From Rhodospirillales bacterium (GTDB taxonomy: Bacteria; Pseudomonadota; Gammaproteobacteria; Steroidobacterales; JAHEKG01), in NCBI GenBank assembly GCA_024638475.1, contig JAHEKG010000003.1:1-41759 (forward strand): 41,759 bases of DNA, in the 5' to 3' direction. Under the pieces are notes generated by a model. That model made no database searches, had not been told where the DNA came from, and was given only the letters and a program-made list of their open reading frames with translations. A program made the position numbers and the translations under genes. Positions 10,556 to 19,530 of this stretch are shown here, piece by piece; position 1 is the stretch's first letter, and each line of letters begins with the position of its first letter.

Positions 10556-11446
10556 ATGACCAGTGCCGCGTGGCTCCGGCAGTTTTACCGCAGGCCCTGG
10601 GTCGGGTTGTCGGCATTGGTGGTGGTTTTCTTGGCGCTTCCACTGACCCATAGCATCACCGTGTTGGTCAACCGCACGGTGGGTCGCGAAGACAGCCTAC
10701 TCGTGTTGTTCCCAATCGGCCTGATCGCGCTGATTGCGCTGGTGGCGGGTATCCGCCGTAACCGGGAAGTCAGCGGCACGTTGTTGGGGTTCCTCACGGG
10801 TTATTTGCTCTGGACCGGGTGGGCCAGCTATGCCTTTCGGTTCAACGAGATCAGCTTGAACATGCCAATGGCGGTCTTGGAGGAAGGTGCGCGCCGACCG
10901 GTACACCTGCTGTTCATCCAAGGGTCCTTTGGCATCTGTGTCGTCACGCTGCTGTACTTCGTTTTCGATCGCAACACGCGCTGCAGCGCTTTCATGTGGA
11001 TACAGCGTGTGCTGCGCTTGGGTTTCGGCAAAGCCGACAGCGCACAGCAGCGCAACTATTGCCGGGTCACGTTTATCGAAACCGTTTATGTCATTTGGTT
11101 TTGCTATGCGCTGTCGCTGTTTTTGGGCGATCCCCGTTTCCTCGGCTACGACCACCCGGTGACCTACGGCGTCCTAGCCGTACTGCTCGGCTGGGGAAGC
11201 TACCTGCTTTGGCGGTTGCTTAAGTTTTCGCGTCTCATGGCGGCGATTCGCTATGCGATTCCAACGAAAGCGTTATTCTGGATTCCCGTCGGCGAATTTT
11301 TTCCGCGCTACGGATTTTACGAAGAGTTTTGGCTGCGGCCTTGGGCGCACAAGGGGCCGATGCTGGCGGTGCTCGGGGTTTTCCTCGTGCTGCTGATCGC
11401 AAGCCCGTTGTTGCCTCAGCGCAAGGCCACGGGTGACGGCGCTTGA
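10556..11446 (+). CDS. Polytopic membrane protein, unknown
   Basis: A 296-aa protein with about seven hydrophobic segments (roughly 17-35, 50-67, 75-95, 120-140, 172-190, 200-218, 270-290), so an inner-membrane protein. I do not recognise the family. The loop after segment three carries FRFNEISLNMPM and a cytoplasmic-looking basic stretch RNTRCS. The N-terminus is positively charged (RQFYRRP). Its stop codon overlaps the TTG start of the amidase gene (TTGA), which implies coupled translation and perhaps a joint role. The Shine-Dalgarno sequence upstream of the ATG is weak. Confidence 0.8.
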   Translation: MTSAAWLRQFYRRPWVGLSALVVVFLALPLTHSITVLVNRTVGREDSLLVLFPIGLIALIALVAGIRRNREVSGTLLGFLTGYLLWTGWASYAFRFNEISLNMPMAVLEEGARRPVHLLFIQGSFGICVVTLLYFVFDRNTRCSAFMWIQRVLRLGFGKADSAQQRNYCRVTFIETVYVIWFCYALSLFLGDPRFLGYDHPVTYGVLAVLLGWGSYLLWRLLKFSRLMAAIRYAIPTKALFWIPVGEFFPRYGFYEEFWLRPWAHKGPMLAVLGVFLVLLIASPLLPQRKATGDGA

Positions 11447-12963
11447 AACTAGCAGCGCGCCACCAGGCACTCAGTCGGCGTTCGTTCGTCGGCCTGATCG
11501 GGTCGGTCGTCTCGGCCTGCGGAGGCGTGGTACGCACGAACTCGTGGGCCGACCGACCATTCACCGTCGCCGGCGCGAGCCGGGCGATCCGCAGGGGCGA
11601 GCTGAGCGCGGAATCGCTCGCCCAAGAGGTTATCGATCGGGTCACGGGCTATCCCAGTCTGGGCGCGTTCGTGCACTTCGATGCCGAGCGGTTGCTCGCC
11701 CAGGCGCGGGCGGCAGACGCGGCGCTGCGTAGGCGGGATGCTCCAGTCGGTCCGCTGCACGGCGTACCGATTGCCCTCAAGGACAACATCGATACCGCGG
11801 CACTGCCGACCACCGGCGCCACGCCGGCCCTTGCCCAGCATCGACCCACTCAAGACGCCGTCGTCGCCCAACGGTTGTTTTCCGCCGGTGCGTTGTTGGC
11901 CGGAAAAACCAACATGGACGAACTCGCCGGCGGCGGCACGACCAGCAATCCCCTGTTCGGCCGCACGGCCAATCCCTATGCATACGCGCATATTCCGGGC
12001 GGCAGCAGCGGGGGTTCCGGCGCCGCGGTTGCGGCGCGCATCGTCCCGGCGGCATTGGGCACGGATACGGCCGGCTCGGTCAGGATCCCGAGCGCCTATT
12101 GCGGCATCGTGGGTTTTCGGCCTTCGACGGGTCGCGTGCCTGTCACCGGCGTCATCCCCTTTGCCTTGACCCGGGATACGGTGGGTCCCATGGCGACGAC
12201 GGTGGAGGACATCCGGCTGCTGGATGCGGTGTTGGCGGGTGAAGAACCCCCTCAAGCAACGCGCGGTTCACTGCAGGACCTCCGCTTGGGTTTGCCGGCC
12301 GAGCCCTATCACCGCAATCTGTCCCCGTCCGTCGAGCGCATATTCTTCGAAACGGTGAAGTTACTCGAAGGGCACGGCGTCAGCTTCGTGCAACAAGACA
12401 TTCCCCGGCTCACCGAAATGAACGACGCCATGACACTGCTGAAGACCGGCATCGAATTGCACCGCGACATCGGCGCTTACCTTGAGCAGAGTGGGCTGCG
12501 TTTGTCCGTGGCCGACGTGATCGACGCCATCGCCGAGCCCTTCGTGCGCGAGTTCTTTTCGCTCTTCAGAGCACCGAGCGCCGCCATGTGGGCGGAGTAC
12601 GATACGCTCATGCGCGATGTCCTGCCCTCGATGCGGGCGACCTACGCGGACTACCTGCGCGAACACCGCCTCGAAGGTGTTTTCTACCCGACCATTCCCG
12701 TCACGGCAGGCATTCACGTGCCGGGCACCGCCGATGTCATTGTCGACGGCGCGCGGCTCGAGGGCGGTGTCTGGCTGAATATCCAAAACGTGTCGCCCAC
12801 GACGCTGTGGGCCTGCGGCGGGGTCGCACTCCCGGCCGGCCTGTCACGGGATGGCCTGCCGGTATCGGTGTCCATCGATGGCCGGCCGAATGAGGACCAG
12901 CGGCTGCTCGCGGTTGCGCAGGCGGTGGAGGCGGTGCTTCCCAAGTTGCCGCCGCCCGCATAG
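11443..12963 (+). CDS. Amidase-signature hydrolase, Tat-exported, possible lipoprotein
   Basis: Member of the amidase signature family, which hydrolyses C-N bonds with a Ser-cisSer-Lys triad. The 506-aa protein shows GVPIALKDNID (Lys about 113), IPGGSSGGSG (cis-Ser about 188) and GTDTAGSVRIPSAYCG (nucleophile Ser about 212). The N-terminus has RRSFVGLIGSVVSAC, a Tat-like twin arginine followed by a possible lipobox, so export to the periplasm is likely. The TTG start at 11443 is supported by overlap with the preceding stop and by GGTGA upstream; without it the twin-arginine signal would be cut. The substrate cannot be told: the family includes indoleacetamide, mandelamide, aryl-acyl and peptide amidases. 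It is not GatA, because export signal and gat partners do not fit. Confidence 0.9.
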   Translation: MKLAARHQALSRRSFVGLIGSVVSACGGVVRTNSWADRPFTVAGASRAIRRGELSAESLAQEVIDRVTGYPSLGAFVHFDAERLLAQARAADAALRRRDAPVGPLHGVPIALKDNIDTAALPTTGATPALAQHRPTQDAVVAQRLFSAGALLAGKTNMDELAGGGTTSNPLFGRTANPYAYAHIPGGSSGGSGAAVAARIVPAALGTDTAGSVRIPSAYCGIVGFRPSTGRVPVTGVIPFALTRDTVGPMATTVEDIRLLDAVLAGEEPPQATRGSLQDLRLGLPAEPYHRNLSPSVERIFFETVKLLEGHGVSFVQQDIPRLTEMNDAMTLLKTGIELHRDIGAYLEQSGLRLSVADVIDAIAEPFVREFFSLFRAPSAAMWAEYDTLMRDVLPSMRATYADYLREHRLEGVFYPTIPVTAGIHVPGTADVIVDGARLEGGVWLNIQNVSPTTLWACGGVALPAGLSRDGLPVSVSIDGRPNEDQRLLAVAQAVEAVLPKLPPPA

Positions 12964-13000
12964 TGTCAGCCGGTGCCGTCGGTAAAGGTCACGGCCAACG

Positions 13001-13399
13001 TCAATGCTCCGCCAAGGCCCGCAGGACACCCAGCGCCCGCTCCGCGTCGTCCTGCGGGACGAAGACATGGTCGTGGTAAAAGGCCGCGAAGACGTTGGCG
13101 CTGATATTTGCCGCCGCTAATCGTTCGGTGAACTTGGCGGTGAGCCCGACTGCGGTGAGGCTCGAATGCACCTGGAGCGTAATTCTCTTGAATACGCCGT
13201 CGTAGGACAGGCCTGCGGCATCCGCGATGGTCTGGCGAAGCACGAGGGTGAGTCCCTCCGCCTCGTCGAAACTGGCGATGGGTTGCCACTCCGCGTGATC
13301 CCCGTAGCTTGCTTGCCGGCAGACGAACACGCAGGGATCGGGATCGAGCATCGGGCTGGCCGCTTTGAGTAGTTGGTCTAGGTTGTCGACGCCGCCCAC
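13001..13399 (-). CDS. ACT-domain protein of the COG3602 type
   Basis: Small cytoplasmic protein of 132 aa with the typical COG3602/ACT_7 sequence: LDQLLKAASPMLDPDPCVFV at the start and GLSYDGVFKRITLQVHSSL then AANISANVFAAFYHDHVFVP in the C-terminal ACT fold. Such domains usually bind amino acids, but members of this family have no firm function. The ORF track begins far upstream inside the MFS gene; I chose GTG at 13399 because it is preceded by AGGGAGA at 7-nt spacing and gives the usual family length. It lies 22 nt downstream of the MFS gene in the same orientation, so it is probably co-transcribed with it. Confidence 0.85.
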   Translation of the reverse strand: MGGVDNLDQLLKAASPMLDPDPCVFVCRQASYGDHAEWQPIASFDEAEGLTLVLRQTIADAAGLSYDGVFKRITLQVHSSLTAVGLTAKFTERLAAANISANVFAAFYHDHVFVPQDDAERALGVLRALAEH

Positions 13400-13421
13400 T
13401 TGGACTTCTCCCTGCCGGTTG

Positions 13422-14798
13422 CTAACCGGGTTCGTCCGCGGACCAGGCCAGCGACTCGATATACATCTTCTTGTAATAGCGCATGTTGTAGACGAGAAAG
13501 CCGGTGGCGAATAAGCCGGCCAACACCGCGACACAGGCGACCGAGTAGCGCAGCATTGCGTCGTCCTTGAACACATAGTCCGTGAACAGGGCGATGCCCG
13601 TCGGGCCAATGGTCAACCCGAGCAGATTGATCACAAAGTAGTAGAGCGCGGAAGCCTGTGCGCGCATCTGATTGGGCGTGACGATCATCAAAGCGGAAAT
13701 GCCGGCGGCGGTCGTGCACATCAAGCCCGTGGATGCGGGTATCAACATGACGACGGACAGGGCCGGGGTCGGCGCCAACGGCGTCAGGATGCTGCCGGCG
13801 ATGCCGAGCAGTGCCCCCCACAGGGCCGCCCGCATGTGGGCATCCTGATAGCCCTTTTTCATGAAGGTTTCGGTAAGCCACGAGGCGATGACGACGGCAA
13901 CCGGCGCGGTGGCGAGGGTCACGATGCCGTAGGCCGTACCGATGTCGCGGATGGACCAGTCCCAGGTGCGGATGAACATGGTGGGGATCCAGGCGTAGAA
14001 GCCGTAGGACATGATCCCGACCACGGACATCCCCAGGAAATGGGTGGCGTACATGCGCCAGCGGCTGACGAAAAACCGCACGGCATCCGCGAGGGGGATT
14101 TGATCGCTATCGGTGGTTTCGCTGGCGAGCCGCATCCGCTCCCGTCTAATGGGTTCCTTAACCGTCCACATGAGCACCGCCATCAACAGGCCCGGTAGGC
14201 CGACGACGAGGAATACCGTCTGCCATGCATATAACTCGCCGAACACGGGAACGACAACGGGCGGGGCATCGAAAATAATTGCGACGATCTGGCCGCCGAC
14301 GAGCATTGCCAGACCGACGCCCATGGCGATACCCATGGTGTAGAAAGCCACCGCCCGGGCGCGGGTCTCCTTCGGGAAATAGTCGCTGATCATGGATAGT
14401 GCACTCGGGCTCAAGGCCGCCTCGCCGACCCCGACACCGATCCGGGCCGCGAACAGTTGCCCGTAGCCACGGGCCAGCCCGCAGGCTGCCGTCATCAAGC
14501 ACCAGATCGTGATGCCCGTGGCGATGATCATGCGCCGGCTGTAACGATCGGCGAGGCGGGCAATGGGCAAGCCGAGCAGGGTATAGAAGATGGCGAAGGC
14601 GAGTCCCAGGAGGAGACTCATCTGGGTGTCCGAAATGCCGAGATCGCGCCGGATGGGTTCCACCATCAGCGCCATGATTTGGCGGTCTATGAAGGAGACG
14701 GTGTAGGCGAGGGTCAGGATGACCACCACATACCAGCTATAGGCGGTCCGTGGATAAGGCGCGGCCTTGGGTTCGTCGCTCGTTTGGGCTACCGCCAT
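13422..14798 (-). CDS. MFS transporter, spinster-like type
   Basis: Inner-membrane secondary transporter of 458 aa with about 12 hydrophobic segments. N-terminal features are typical of spinster-like and related MFS proteins: VSFIDRQIMALMVEPI in helix 1, the loop 2-3 motif GLPIARLADRYSRR, and GVGVGEAALSPSALSMISDYFP in helices 4-5. The central loop has an acidic stretch (ASETTDSDQI). The substrate is unknown; related proteins in gammaproteobacteria are often found beside catabolic gene clusters. It is divergent from the acetoacetate-decarboxylase-family gene and upstream of the ACT-domain gene. Confidence 0.92.
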   Translation of the reverse strand: MAVAQTSDEPKAAPYPRTAYSWYVVVILTLAYTVSFIDRQIMALMVEPIRRDLGISDTQMSLLLGLAFAIFYTLLGLPIARLADRYSRRMIIATGITIWCLMTAACGLARGYGQLFAARIGVGVGEAALSPSALSMISDYFPKETRARAVAFYTMGIAMGVGLAMLVGGQIVAIIFDAPPVVVPVFGELYAWQTVFLVVGLPGLLMAVLMWTVKEPIRRERMRLASETTDSDQIPLADAVRFFVSRWRMYATHFLGMSVVGIMSYGFYAWIPTMFIRTWDWSIRDIGTAYGIVTLATAPVAVVIASWLTETFMKKGYQDAHMRAALWGALLGIAGSILTPLAPTPALSVVMLIPASTGLMCTTAAGISALMIVTPNQMRAQASALYYFVINLLGLTIGPTGIALFTDYVFKDDAMLRYSVACVAVLAGLFATGFLVYNMRYYKKMYIESLAWSADEPG

Positions 14799-14935
14799 CG
14801 CGCTCCCCTTATTATTTCAGCAAAGAGTAGCACTGATTGGCGGCGGAGACTTTTTCAACGGCCTCCATTTCGCCGGATGGACGTTACCGCCCGGCTCGCG
14901 TAGATTTGAGTTTGGTAGTTGGAAGAGAATCCGAT

Positions 14936-15676
14936 ATGAGCCAACCCATTCCCGGCCGCGGCGCCCTCATGCCGTATTGGCATCCCCCGGTCGGCCAGGC
15001 GCCCTACCCGATGGAGCGCGCCGAGATGATGATCATCGAATGCGAAGCGAATCCCGATGAATTGGCGCGCATTACGCCATCGTTTTGCGATCCCGGGGAG
15101 AGCACGCGGGTTAAGATTTTCCTCGCCAACAACAGCCAGCCGCCTACCTCGCTGCGCTTTTACGAGATCGGAGTTATCCAGGAGGTGGTGTATCAAGGCG
15201 AAACGGTGCAGACCATTCCGTACATCTGGGTGTCCGACGATCTCGCCATGCTCGGCGGACGCGAGTACTTCGGCATGACCAAGCTCATCATGGACGACAG
15301 CGGCCTGCAGATTCACGCCAACCAGGTTTTCGGCCGCCTGTCCCGCGCCGGCGTCACCATGGCGGAGGCTTCCATGGTCCTGGACCGGGAAGCCCAGGCC
15401 GACGAGCTGCCGTTCAAGGGTCTCGCGTCGGTCTACGAACGCCATATTCCCAATCCCAATCCCGCCAAGCCCTCGCTGCGGCAGCTCATTAAGCTGCACG
15501 TGACGGATCGCACCCTCGACGGCCGTTGCTGGCTGGGGCAGGGGTACGTCGAAACCCGCCACCCACTCAATTCAGGCCTCAACCGGCTCGAGCTCATCGC
15601 TACCGAGCGGGCCTGGTATGGCGTGTATTCCTGGAATCTACCCAACGGCGAAATCGTCGACGAGAAAGAAGTTTGA
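14936..15676 (+). CDS. Acetoacetate decarboxylase family protein
   Basis: A 246-aa cytoplasmic protein, the usual length for the acetoacetate decarboxylase (ADC) fold. Recognisable parts are the N-terminal YWHPPVGQAPYPMERAEM, the central PYIWVSDDLAMLGGREYFGM and the Lys that follows (GMTKL), which matches the Schiff-base lysine region (GRE-x-x-G-x-x-K) of ADC. Family members include true decarboxylases and ADC-like lyases or hydratases, so the reaction is unproven. The track start (14837) is replaced by the ATG at 14936, which has GGAAGAG upstream. It is followed after 37 nt by an alpha/beta hydrolase, suggesting a short catabolic operon with the divergent MFS transporter. Confidence 0.85.
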   Translation: MSQPIPGRGALMPYWHPPVGQAPYPMERAEMMIIECEANPDELARITPSFCDPGESTRVKIFLANNSQPPTSLRFYEIGVIQEVVYQGETVQTIPYIWVSDDLAMLGGREYFGMTKLIMDDSGLQIHANQVFGRLSRAGVTMAEASMVLDREAQADELPFKGLASVYERHIPNPNPAKPSLRQLIKLHVTDRTLDGRCWLGQGYVETRHPLNSGLNRLELIATERAWYGVYSWNLPNGEIVDEKEV

Positions 15677-15713
15677 GTGGCCCTTTCGGGGCGCCACGGC
15701 TGGAACAGGCGAC

Positions 15714-16442
15714 ATGTCGACTACGTTCGTACTCGTCCACGGCGGTTGGCACGACGGTTCCTGTTGGGAACGGACGATTGCCTATTTGCAGGCGGCGGGC
15801 CATCGCGCGTACGCTCCGACCCTGGCCGGCCATGGCGTCGCGGGCGGCGAAGCGGTTACCCTCGGCAACTGCGTTGCTTCCGTCCTGAACTACATCACCG
15901 AGCGCCGTCTCGATGATTTCGTCCTCGTCGGCCACAGCATAGCCGGCATCGTTATTGCCAAAGTTGCCGAGCAGTGTCCCGAGCGCGTGCGGCGCTTGGT
16001 CTTTCAAAACGCTTATGTGCTGCGCGACGGCGAATCCGTCTACGATTTGCTACCGGCGTCGCTCCAACAAATGCTGGATGGGCTGCATGCAGCCTCTCCC
16101 ACGGCCGAGGTTTCGCTCGACTTCGAAACATTCCGCAACGTTTTCATCAATGATGCGGATGACGAAACTGCAAAATGGGCCTTTTCTCAGCTTTGCCCGG
16201 GAACGATAAATCGCCAGTACGAAAAGGTGGAGATGAAGCGATTCCATACCCTGGATATACCGATAAGCTACATCCACTGTACCGATGATGTGACGATGGC
16301 GTCCGCCGATTGGCGTTGGCACCCGGACATGACGGGCCGTCTGCGAGATCCCCGAGTGATCGAGATACCGGGCAGCCACGAAGTTTGCTTCTCGAATCCG
16401 CGGCGCCTGGCAGAAGCACTGATCGAGGCCTCGAAACGCTAG
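15714..16442 (+). CDS. Alpha/beta hydrolase (methylesterase/hydroxynitrile-lyase-like)
   Basis: Cytoplasmic 242-aa alpha/beta hydrolase of the compact type related to plant methylesterases and hydroxynitrile lyases. It begins with STTFVLVHGGWHDGSCW (oxyanion region), has the nucleophile elbow GHSIAG (Ser about 75), and the C-terminal catalytic His in PGSHEVCFSNPRRLAEAL. The ATG at 15714 was chosen over the track start at 15618, because the latter reads through the end of the upstream gene. The gene probably forms an operon with the ADC-family gene. Substrate unknown. Confidence 0.87.
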   Translation: MSTTFVLVHGGWHDGSCWERTIAYLQAAGHRAYAPTLAGHGVAGGEAVTLGNCVASVLNYITERRLDDFVLVGHSIAGIVIAKVAEQCPERVRRLVFQNAYVLRDGESVYDLLPASLQQMLDGLHAASPTAEVSLDFETFRNVFINDADDETAKWAFSQLCPGTINRQYEKVEMKRFHTLDIPISYIHCTDDVTMASADWRWHPDMTGRLRDPRVIEIPGSHEVCFSNPRRLAEALIEASKR

Positions 16443-16497
16443 CGCCTAAGCCCGCGGGGTTCTCCCAACTCGCGTTCGGTTTGTCGCCGGGCCGGGA

Positions 16498-17007
16498 CTA
16501 GGTACCGTTCTTGGGTGCCACGACGAAGGCATTCCGCTCACGGTCTTTAACGACTTTTTCGGCATCGAATACTGTGCCGTTAATCGCGATGTAGACGCCC
16601 GGTGGCGCGACCTGGACGGCGGCGAAGGCCATGCCGAGGTTGAACATGGCGTCGGTTTCCGCAAACCTCGCGGGTGACAAGGCGCCGGTCAAGACGATGG
16701 TCTTGTTCGGGATATCGGCCAGCGCCGAACCCGTCGCCGTCATGGTGTCGGTGCCGTGGGTAATAACGATCTTATTTTCCGCCGCGGCAAGCACGGTTGC
16801 GCGGATTTGATCTCTGTCGGCATCCGTCAGATCCAGACTGTCCTTACGCAGTACCTCAACGATTCGGTAGGGTCTCTTGACGACAGCGTGTTGCAGGAGA
16901 TCGTCGATTACGGAATGGCCGACCTCGAAACGACTCTGCGCGTCGAAATAAATCTTGTCGATGGTACCGCCGGTGGTGAGTACGGCGATTGCGTCCGCTG
17001 GGGTCAT
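16498..17007 (-). CDS. Single-domain asparaginase-like protein
   Basis: A 169-aa protein that covers only the N-terminal domain of L-asparaginase. It keeps both threonine motifs, LTTGGTIDKIYF and ITHGTDTMTATG, and the lysine-bearing loop is not clear. Short asparaginase-domain proteins of this length form a recognised group in gammaproteobacteria, so this is unlikely to be a truncated gene; the natural C-terminus (AEKVVKDRERNAF) is typical of them. Activity is uncertain since the second domain normally completes the active site in the dimer. The ATG at 17007 has GAAGG about 10 nt upstream; the longer track start is inside the methyltransferase gene. It is last in a four-gene unit. Confidence 0.82.
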   Translation of the reverse strand: MTPADAIAVLTTGGTIDKIYFDAQSRFEVGHSVIDDLLQHAVVKRPYRIVEVLRKDSLDLTDADRDQIRATVLAAAENKIVITHGTDTMTATGSALADIPNKTIVLTGALSPARFAETDAMFNLGMAFAAVQVAPPGVYIAINGTVFDAEKVVKDRERNAFVVAPKNGT

Positions 17008-17047
17008 GGGGATCAAACCTTCATAATCGGCGCCGCGACGGGCGTGG

Positions 17048-18100
17048 CTAGCTGGATACTTCCGGTTTAGTGGCAGTGACCACCGTCCAGGGGAAACGCC
17101 AGGCGTCATTTTTTTCGATGTCGATCTCCTCACTCTCCTTAAACGGCGTGATTTCGATATCGACGAAGCCCTTCTTCTTCAACAGTGCTGCCAAATCCGT
17201 GCTGGCAAGCGGTTGCATGAAGGGTTCGTTGTTACGGCGGGCGTGGCCATAGTGAATAAACCTGCGAAATCCGTCGGGGATCGAGTAAAAATCCAGGTGT
17301 ACCATTCGACCACCGGGTTCGAGTACCCGCAACGCTTCGTCGAACAATTCCTCTAGCGCTTTCGTCGGCAATTCGTGTAGCACCATCGTCGACGTGACGA
17401 GATCAAAGGAGGCATCGCTGTAATCGGTGCTGCGCGCGTCCATCTGTCGGTAACGGACGTTGTCGAGTTGCCGCTGCTTGGCCAGATGAGCGCCTAGGGT
17501 GACGCAGGGTGCGGAGAGGTCGACACTTTCGACGGACGAATCTGGGAAGCGCTCCGCCAGGGGGCCGGTACTTTTGCCGAAGCCGCCGCCCATGTCCAGA
17601 ATGCGTCTGGGCGGTCCCGCCGCCGCAACAACATCCGTAAAGCGATCGTGGAGGTCTTTATGGGCCTCCCCCAGCATGGGCGTGGTACTGCGGGCACCGC
17701 GCTCGTACACCAGGGCCGCTGTTGCGTCGGACCACAGGCCCCCCGGGTGCTGATGAATATCGACGCCGGTGTAGTAGCCGGGCAGCTCCAGGTCTCGATC
17801 CAATTCGGCGTCACCCGTTAGCGCGGCCAACAGTTCGCCGCGCCGCTCGTCGTGATAAGGCACCAGCCCGTAGCGGCCGGCGTACTTCATCCGCTGCAGG
17901 TGCCGTTCCAACCAGGCGAAGTATTGGTAGAGCGGCGAGTCTTCGAGTATCGCGGCGACGTCCTCGACCGACTGCTCCTTTTGATCCACCGAACTCTTTG
18001 CCAGGAATTCGTCGCGCAAGGCGCGATACAGGGTGGTCGTCCAATACATCTTGGCGGCCAGCAAGAAGCCCTGCGCAGCGCTGAAGGCCCGTTCATCCAC
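17048..18100 (-). CDS. SAM-dependent methyltransferase
   Basis: A 350-aa class I methyltransferase. Residues 1-150 form an all-helical N-terminal region (AAQGFLLAAKMYWTTTLYRAL), followed by the SAM-binding motif ILDMGGGFGKSTGP at about 167, the acidic strand SVESVDLS, and DLVTSTMVLHELP at about 230, then LRVLEPGGRMVHLDF. The helical N-domain plus Rossmann fold recalls small-molecule O-methyltransferases. The GTG start at 18100 is supported by GGAGGA at 7-nt spacing. The gene follows a 103-aa protein after 15 nt and precedes the asparaginase-like gene by 40 nt. The substrate is not identifiable. Confidence 0.88.
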   Translation of the reverse strand: MDERAFSAAQGFLLAAKMYWTTTLYRALRDEFLAKSSVDQKEQSVEDVAAILEDSPLYQYFAWLERHLQRMKYAGRYGLVPYHDERRGELLAALTGDAELDRDLELPGYYTGVDIHQHPGGLWSDATAALVYERGARSTTPMLGEAHKDLHDRFTDVVAAAGPPRRILDMGGGFGKSTGPLAERFPDSSVESVDLSAPCVTLGAHLAKQRQLDNVRYRQMDARSTDYSDASFDLVTSTMVLHELPTKALEELFDEALRVLEPGGRMVHLDFYSIPDGFRRFIHYGHARRNNEPFMQPLASTDLAALLKKKGFVDIEITPFKESEEIDIEKNDAWRFPWTVVTATKPEVSS

Positions 18101-18115
18101 GATAACTTCCTCCGC

Positions 18116-18427
18116 CTATTTCTTTTTCAGGCTGAATGGACCCGTCGCCCCTTTGGCTTGCTGTTCACCCAACAGTGGTTTCAGCAACGCCTCGGCGAAC
18201 GCATCCCGATCCGCTTGCGCGGCGGCTAACTCCGCTGCCGTCGGTTCCGCATCGAGTGCGGAAACGTCCAGCGTGCCGGTTTTTGCGAGCTGCCCTTCGA
18301 GTGCACGCACCCGATCGCGCAGCACATAGTGCTCCGTGGCGAGGGCCATCAATACGCCCATGAGCCGATCGACGGCCGGATCTTCAAACAGTTGTTGCTC
18401 CGGACGACCGCTCCGTTGCGTTGTCAC
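18116..18427 (-). CDS. Small coiled-coil-like protein in methyltransferase operon
   Basis: A 103-aa protein that I do not recognise. The track start (18667) overlaps the upstream gene; the GTG at 18427 has an excellent AGGAGGA at 7-nt spacing and is 14 nt after the cupin gene. The protein has LFEDPAVDRLMGVLMALATE, then a helical, heptad-like stretch (HYVLRDRVRALEGQLAKTG) and a second acidic helix, ending in a basic tail FSLKKK. This looks like a small oligomerising or partner protein, perhaps for the methyltransferase immediately downstream. Function is not known. Confidence 0.8.
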   Translation of the reverse strand: MTTQRSGRPEQQLFEDPAVDRLMGVLMALATEHYVLRDRVRALEGQLAKTGTLDVSALDAEPTAAELAAAQADRDAFAEALLKPLLGEQQAKGATGPFSLKKK

Positions 18428-18441
18428 GATCGCTCCTCCTG

Positions 18442-19530
18442 TTAGTGGGACGCGCCCGCCCCGCCTAACGGTAGCGGGATGGCATCCTCGATCGGGCCGC
18501 CGCCATGGGAAAGGCCGCGGGCGTAGGTCACCTCGAGCCAACTGGCACCCTGTTCGGTTACCGGGCCATCCCCGTAACCCCAGATGCTGCGGGGTGGCTG
18601 ATAAATGAAGAAATCTTCCTTGACGTTCACCGCCGTGCCTGGGCTGTCGGGGTCGTCGAAAATCCACACCGTCATCTCGCCCCAGGTCAAATAACGCATC
18701 CGATTGGCGCGTTCGAAGTAGGTATCGGGCGTGTCTTCAGGCGGCGTCCAGCCGGGCGGGATCTTGACGAGTTGGGCGCGAAAGCCTCCCTGCCAGTCAT
18801 CGCTGAGCCACTTCACGAACCGCCCCGGCACCTCCGTGTCGGGCTCCCATTCGAGATCCCGCGCCGAGTCGACCAGCCAGGGGGCGTTCCACTGTTTCAC
18901 GGCGCGCCAGTCCGGGTCGTACGGCTCGGGTTTCACGGAGCGGTCGATACCGTAGTGTTCGCTGTTCGGGCCGATGGTGACGAAACTGCCGTCGCCTTCT
19001 TCGTAGATCAGCAGGTAATAGGGATTCTGCGGACGCAGCCCGCCCCCTGTTTTCCAGTTCACGCTGTGTATGGAGAAGGGCGGGCGATCCAGCCAACCGC
19101 CCTGAGGCTTCCAGTGCATTTTGCCATTCTTTTGGTAGGGGCTGACGGCTTCGTACAACACCGAGTCGCCCTTCAGCGTAAATCCCCACTCATGCCAATG
19201 ATGGTAGTGGGGTCCGCCGGGATTCATTTTCATGTCCCAGGCGGGAATAAAGATACTGTAGACCAGCGCACCCACCTCGGGCCCCCTGAAGATGGTCTTG
19301 GAGGGCAGGCCGAAACGGGGTTTCGCGTCCACGGCAAATGCATGCACGTTCACGACTTCCAATGGTGACCAACCATCGTCCTCGGCCTCGAGTTGGCCGA
19401 CGATTTGCTGGTCCCACTGTTGTGCCTGGGCGGGGACAACGGCGAGCATGCCGGCGAACAATAGAGCAACCGCGTGCCGCGCTGCCTCACGGCGCCGCCG
19501 GCCAGTGTGTATTGCAACATCGTGGTTCAT
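18442..19530 (-). CDS. Exported double-stranded-beta-helix (cupin) protein
   Basis: Periplasmic protein of 362 aa with a Sec signal (AVALLFAGMLAVVPAQAQQ). A cupin metal motif is visible as HYHHWHEWGFTLKGD (H-x-H, Glu, Gly spacing), followed later by a second beta-helix half (TYFERANRMRYLTWGEMTV). The start at ATG 19530 was chosen because it begins the signal peptide; the track start (19647) adds a non-signal leader. A Shine-Dalgarno AGGAG lies 12 nt upstream. It is the first gene of the cupin > small protein > methyltransferase > asparaginase-like unit. The specific cupin family is not known to me; enzymatic dioxygenase or isomerase activity is possible, as is simple ligand binding. Confidence 0.82.
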   Translation of the reverse strand: MNHDVAIHTGRRRREAARHAVALLFAGMLAVVPAQAQQWDQQIVGQLEAEDDGWSPLEVVNVHAFAVDAKPRFGLPSKTIFRGPEVGALVYSIFIPAWDMKMNPGGPHYHHWHEWGFTLKGDSVLYEAVSPYQKNGKMHWKPQGGWLDRPPFSIHSVNWKTGGGLRPQNPYYLLIYEEGDGSFVTIGPNSEHYGIDRSVKPEPYDPDWRAVKQWNAPWLVDSARDLEWEPDTEVPGRFVKWLSDDWQGGFRAQLVKIPPGWTPPEDTPDTYFERANRMRYLTWGEMTVWIFDDPDSPGTAVNVKEDFFIYQPPRSIWGYGDGPVTEQGASWLEVTYARGLSHGGGPIEDAIPLPLGGAGASH

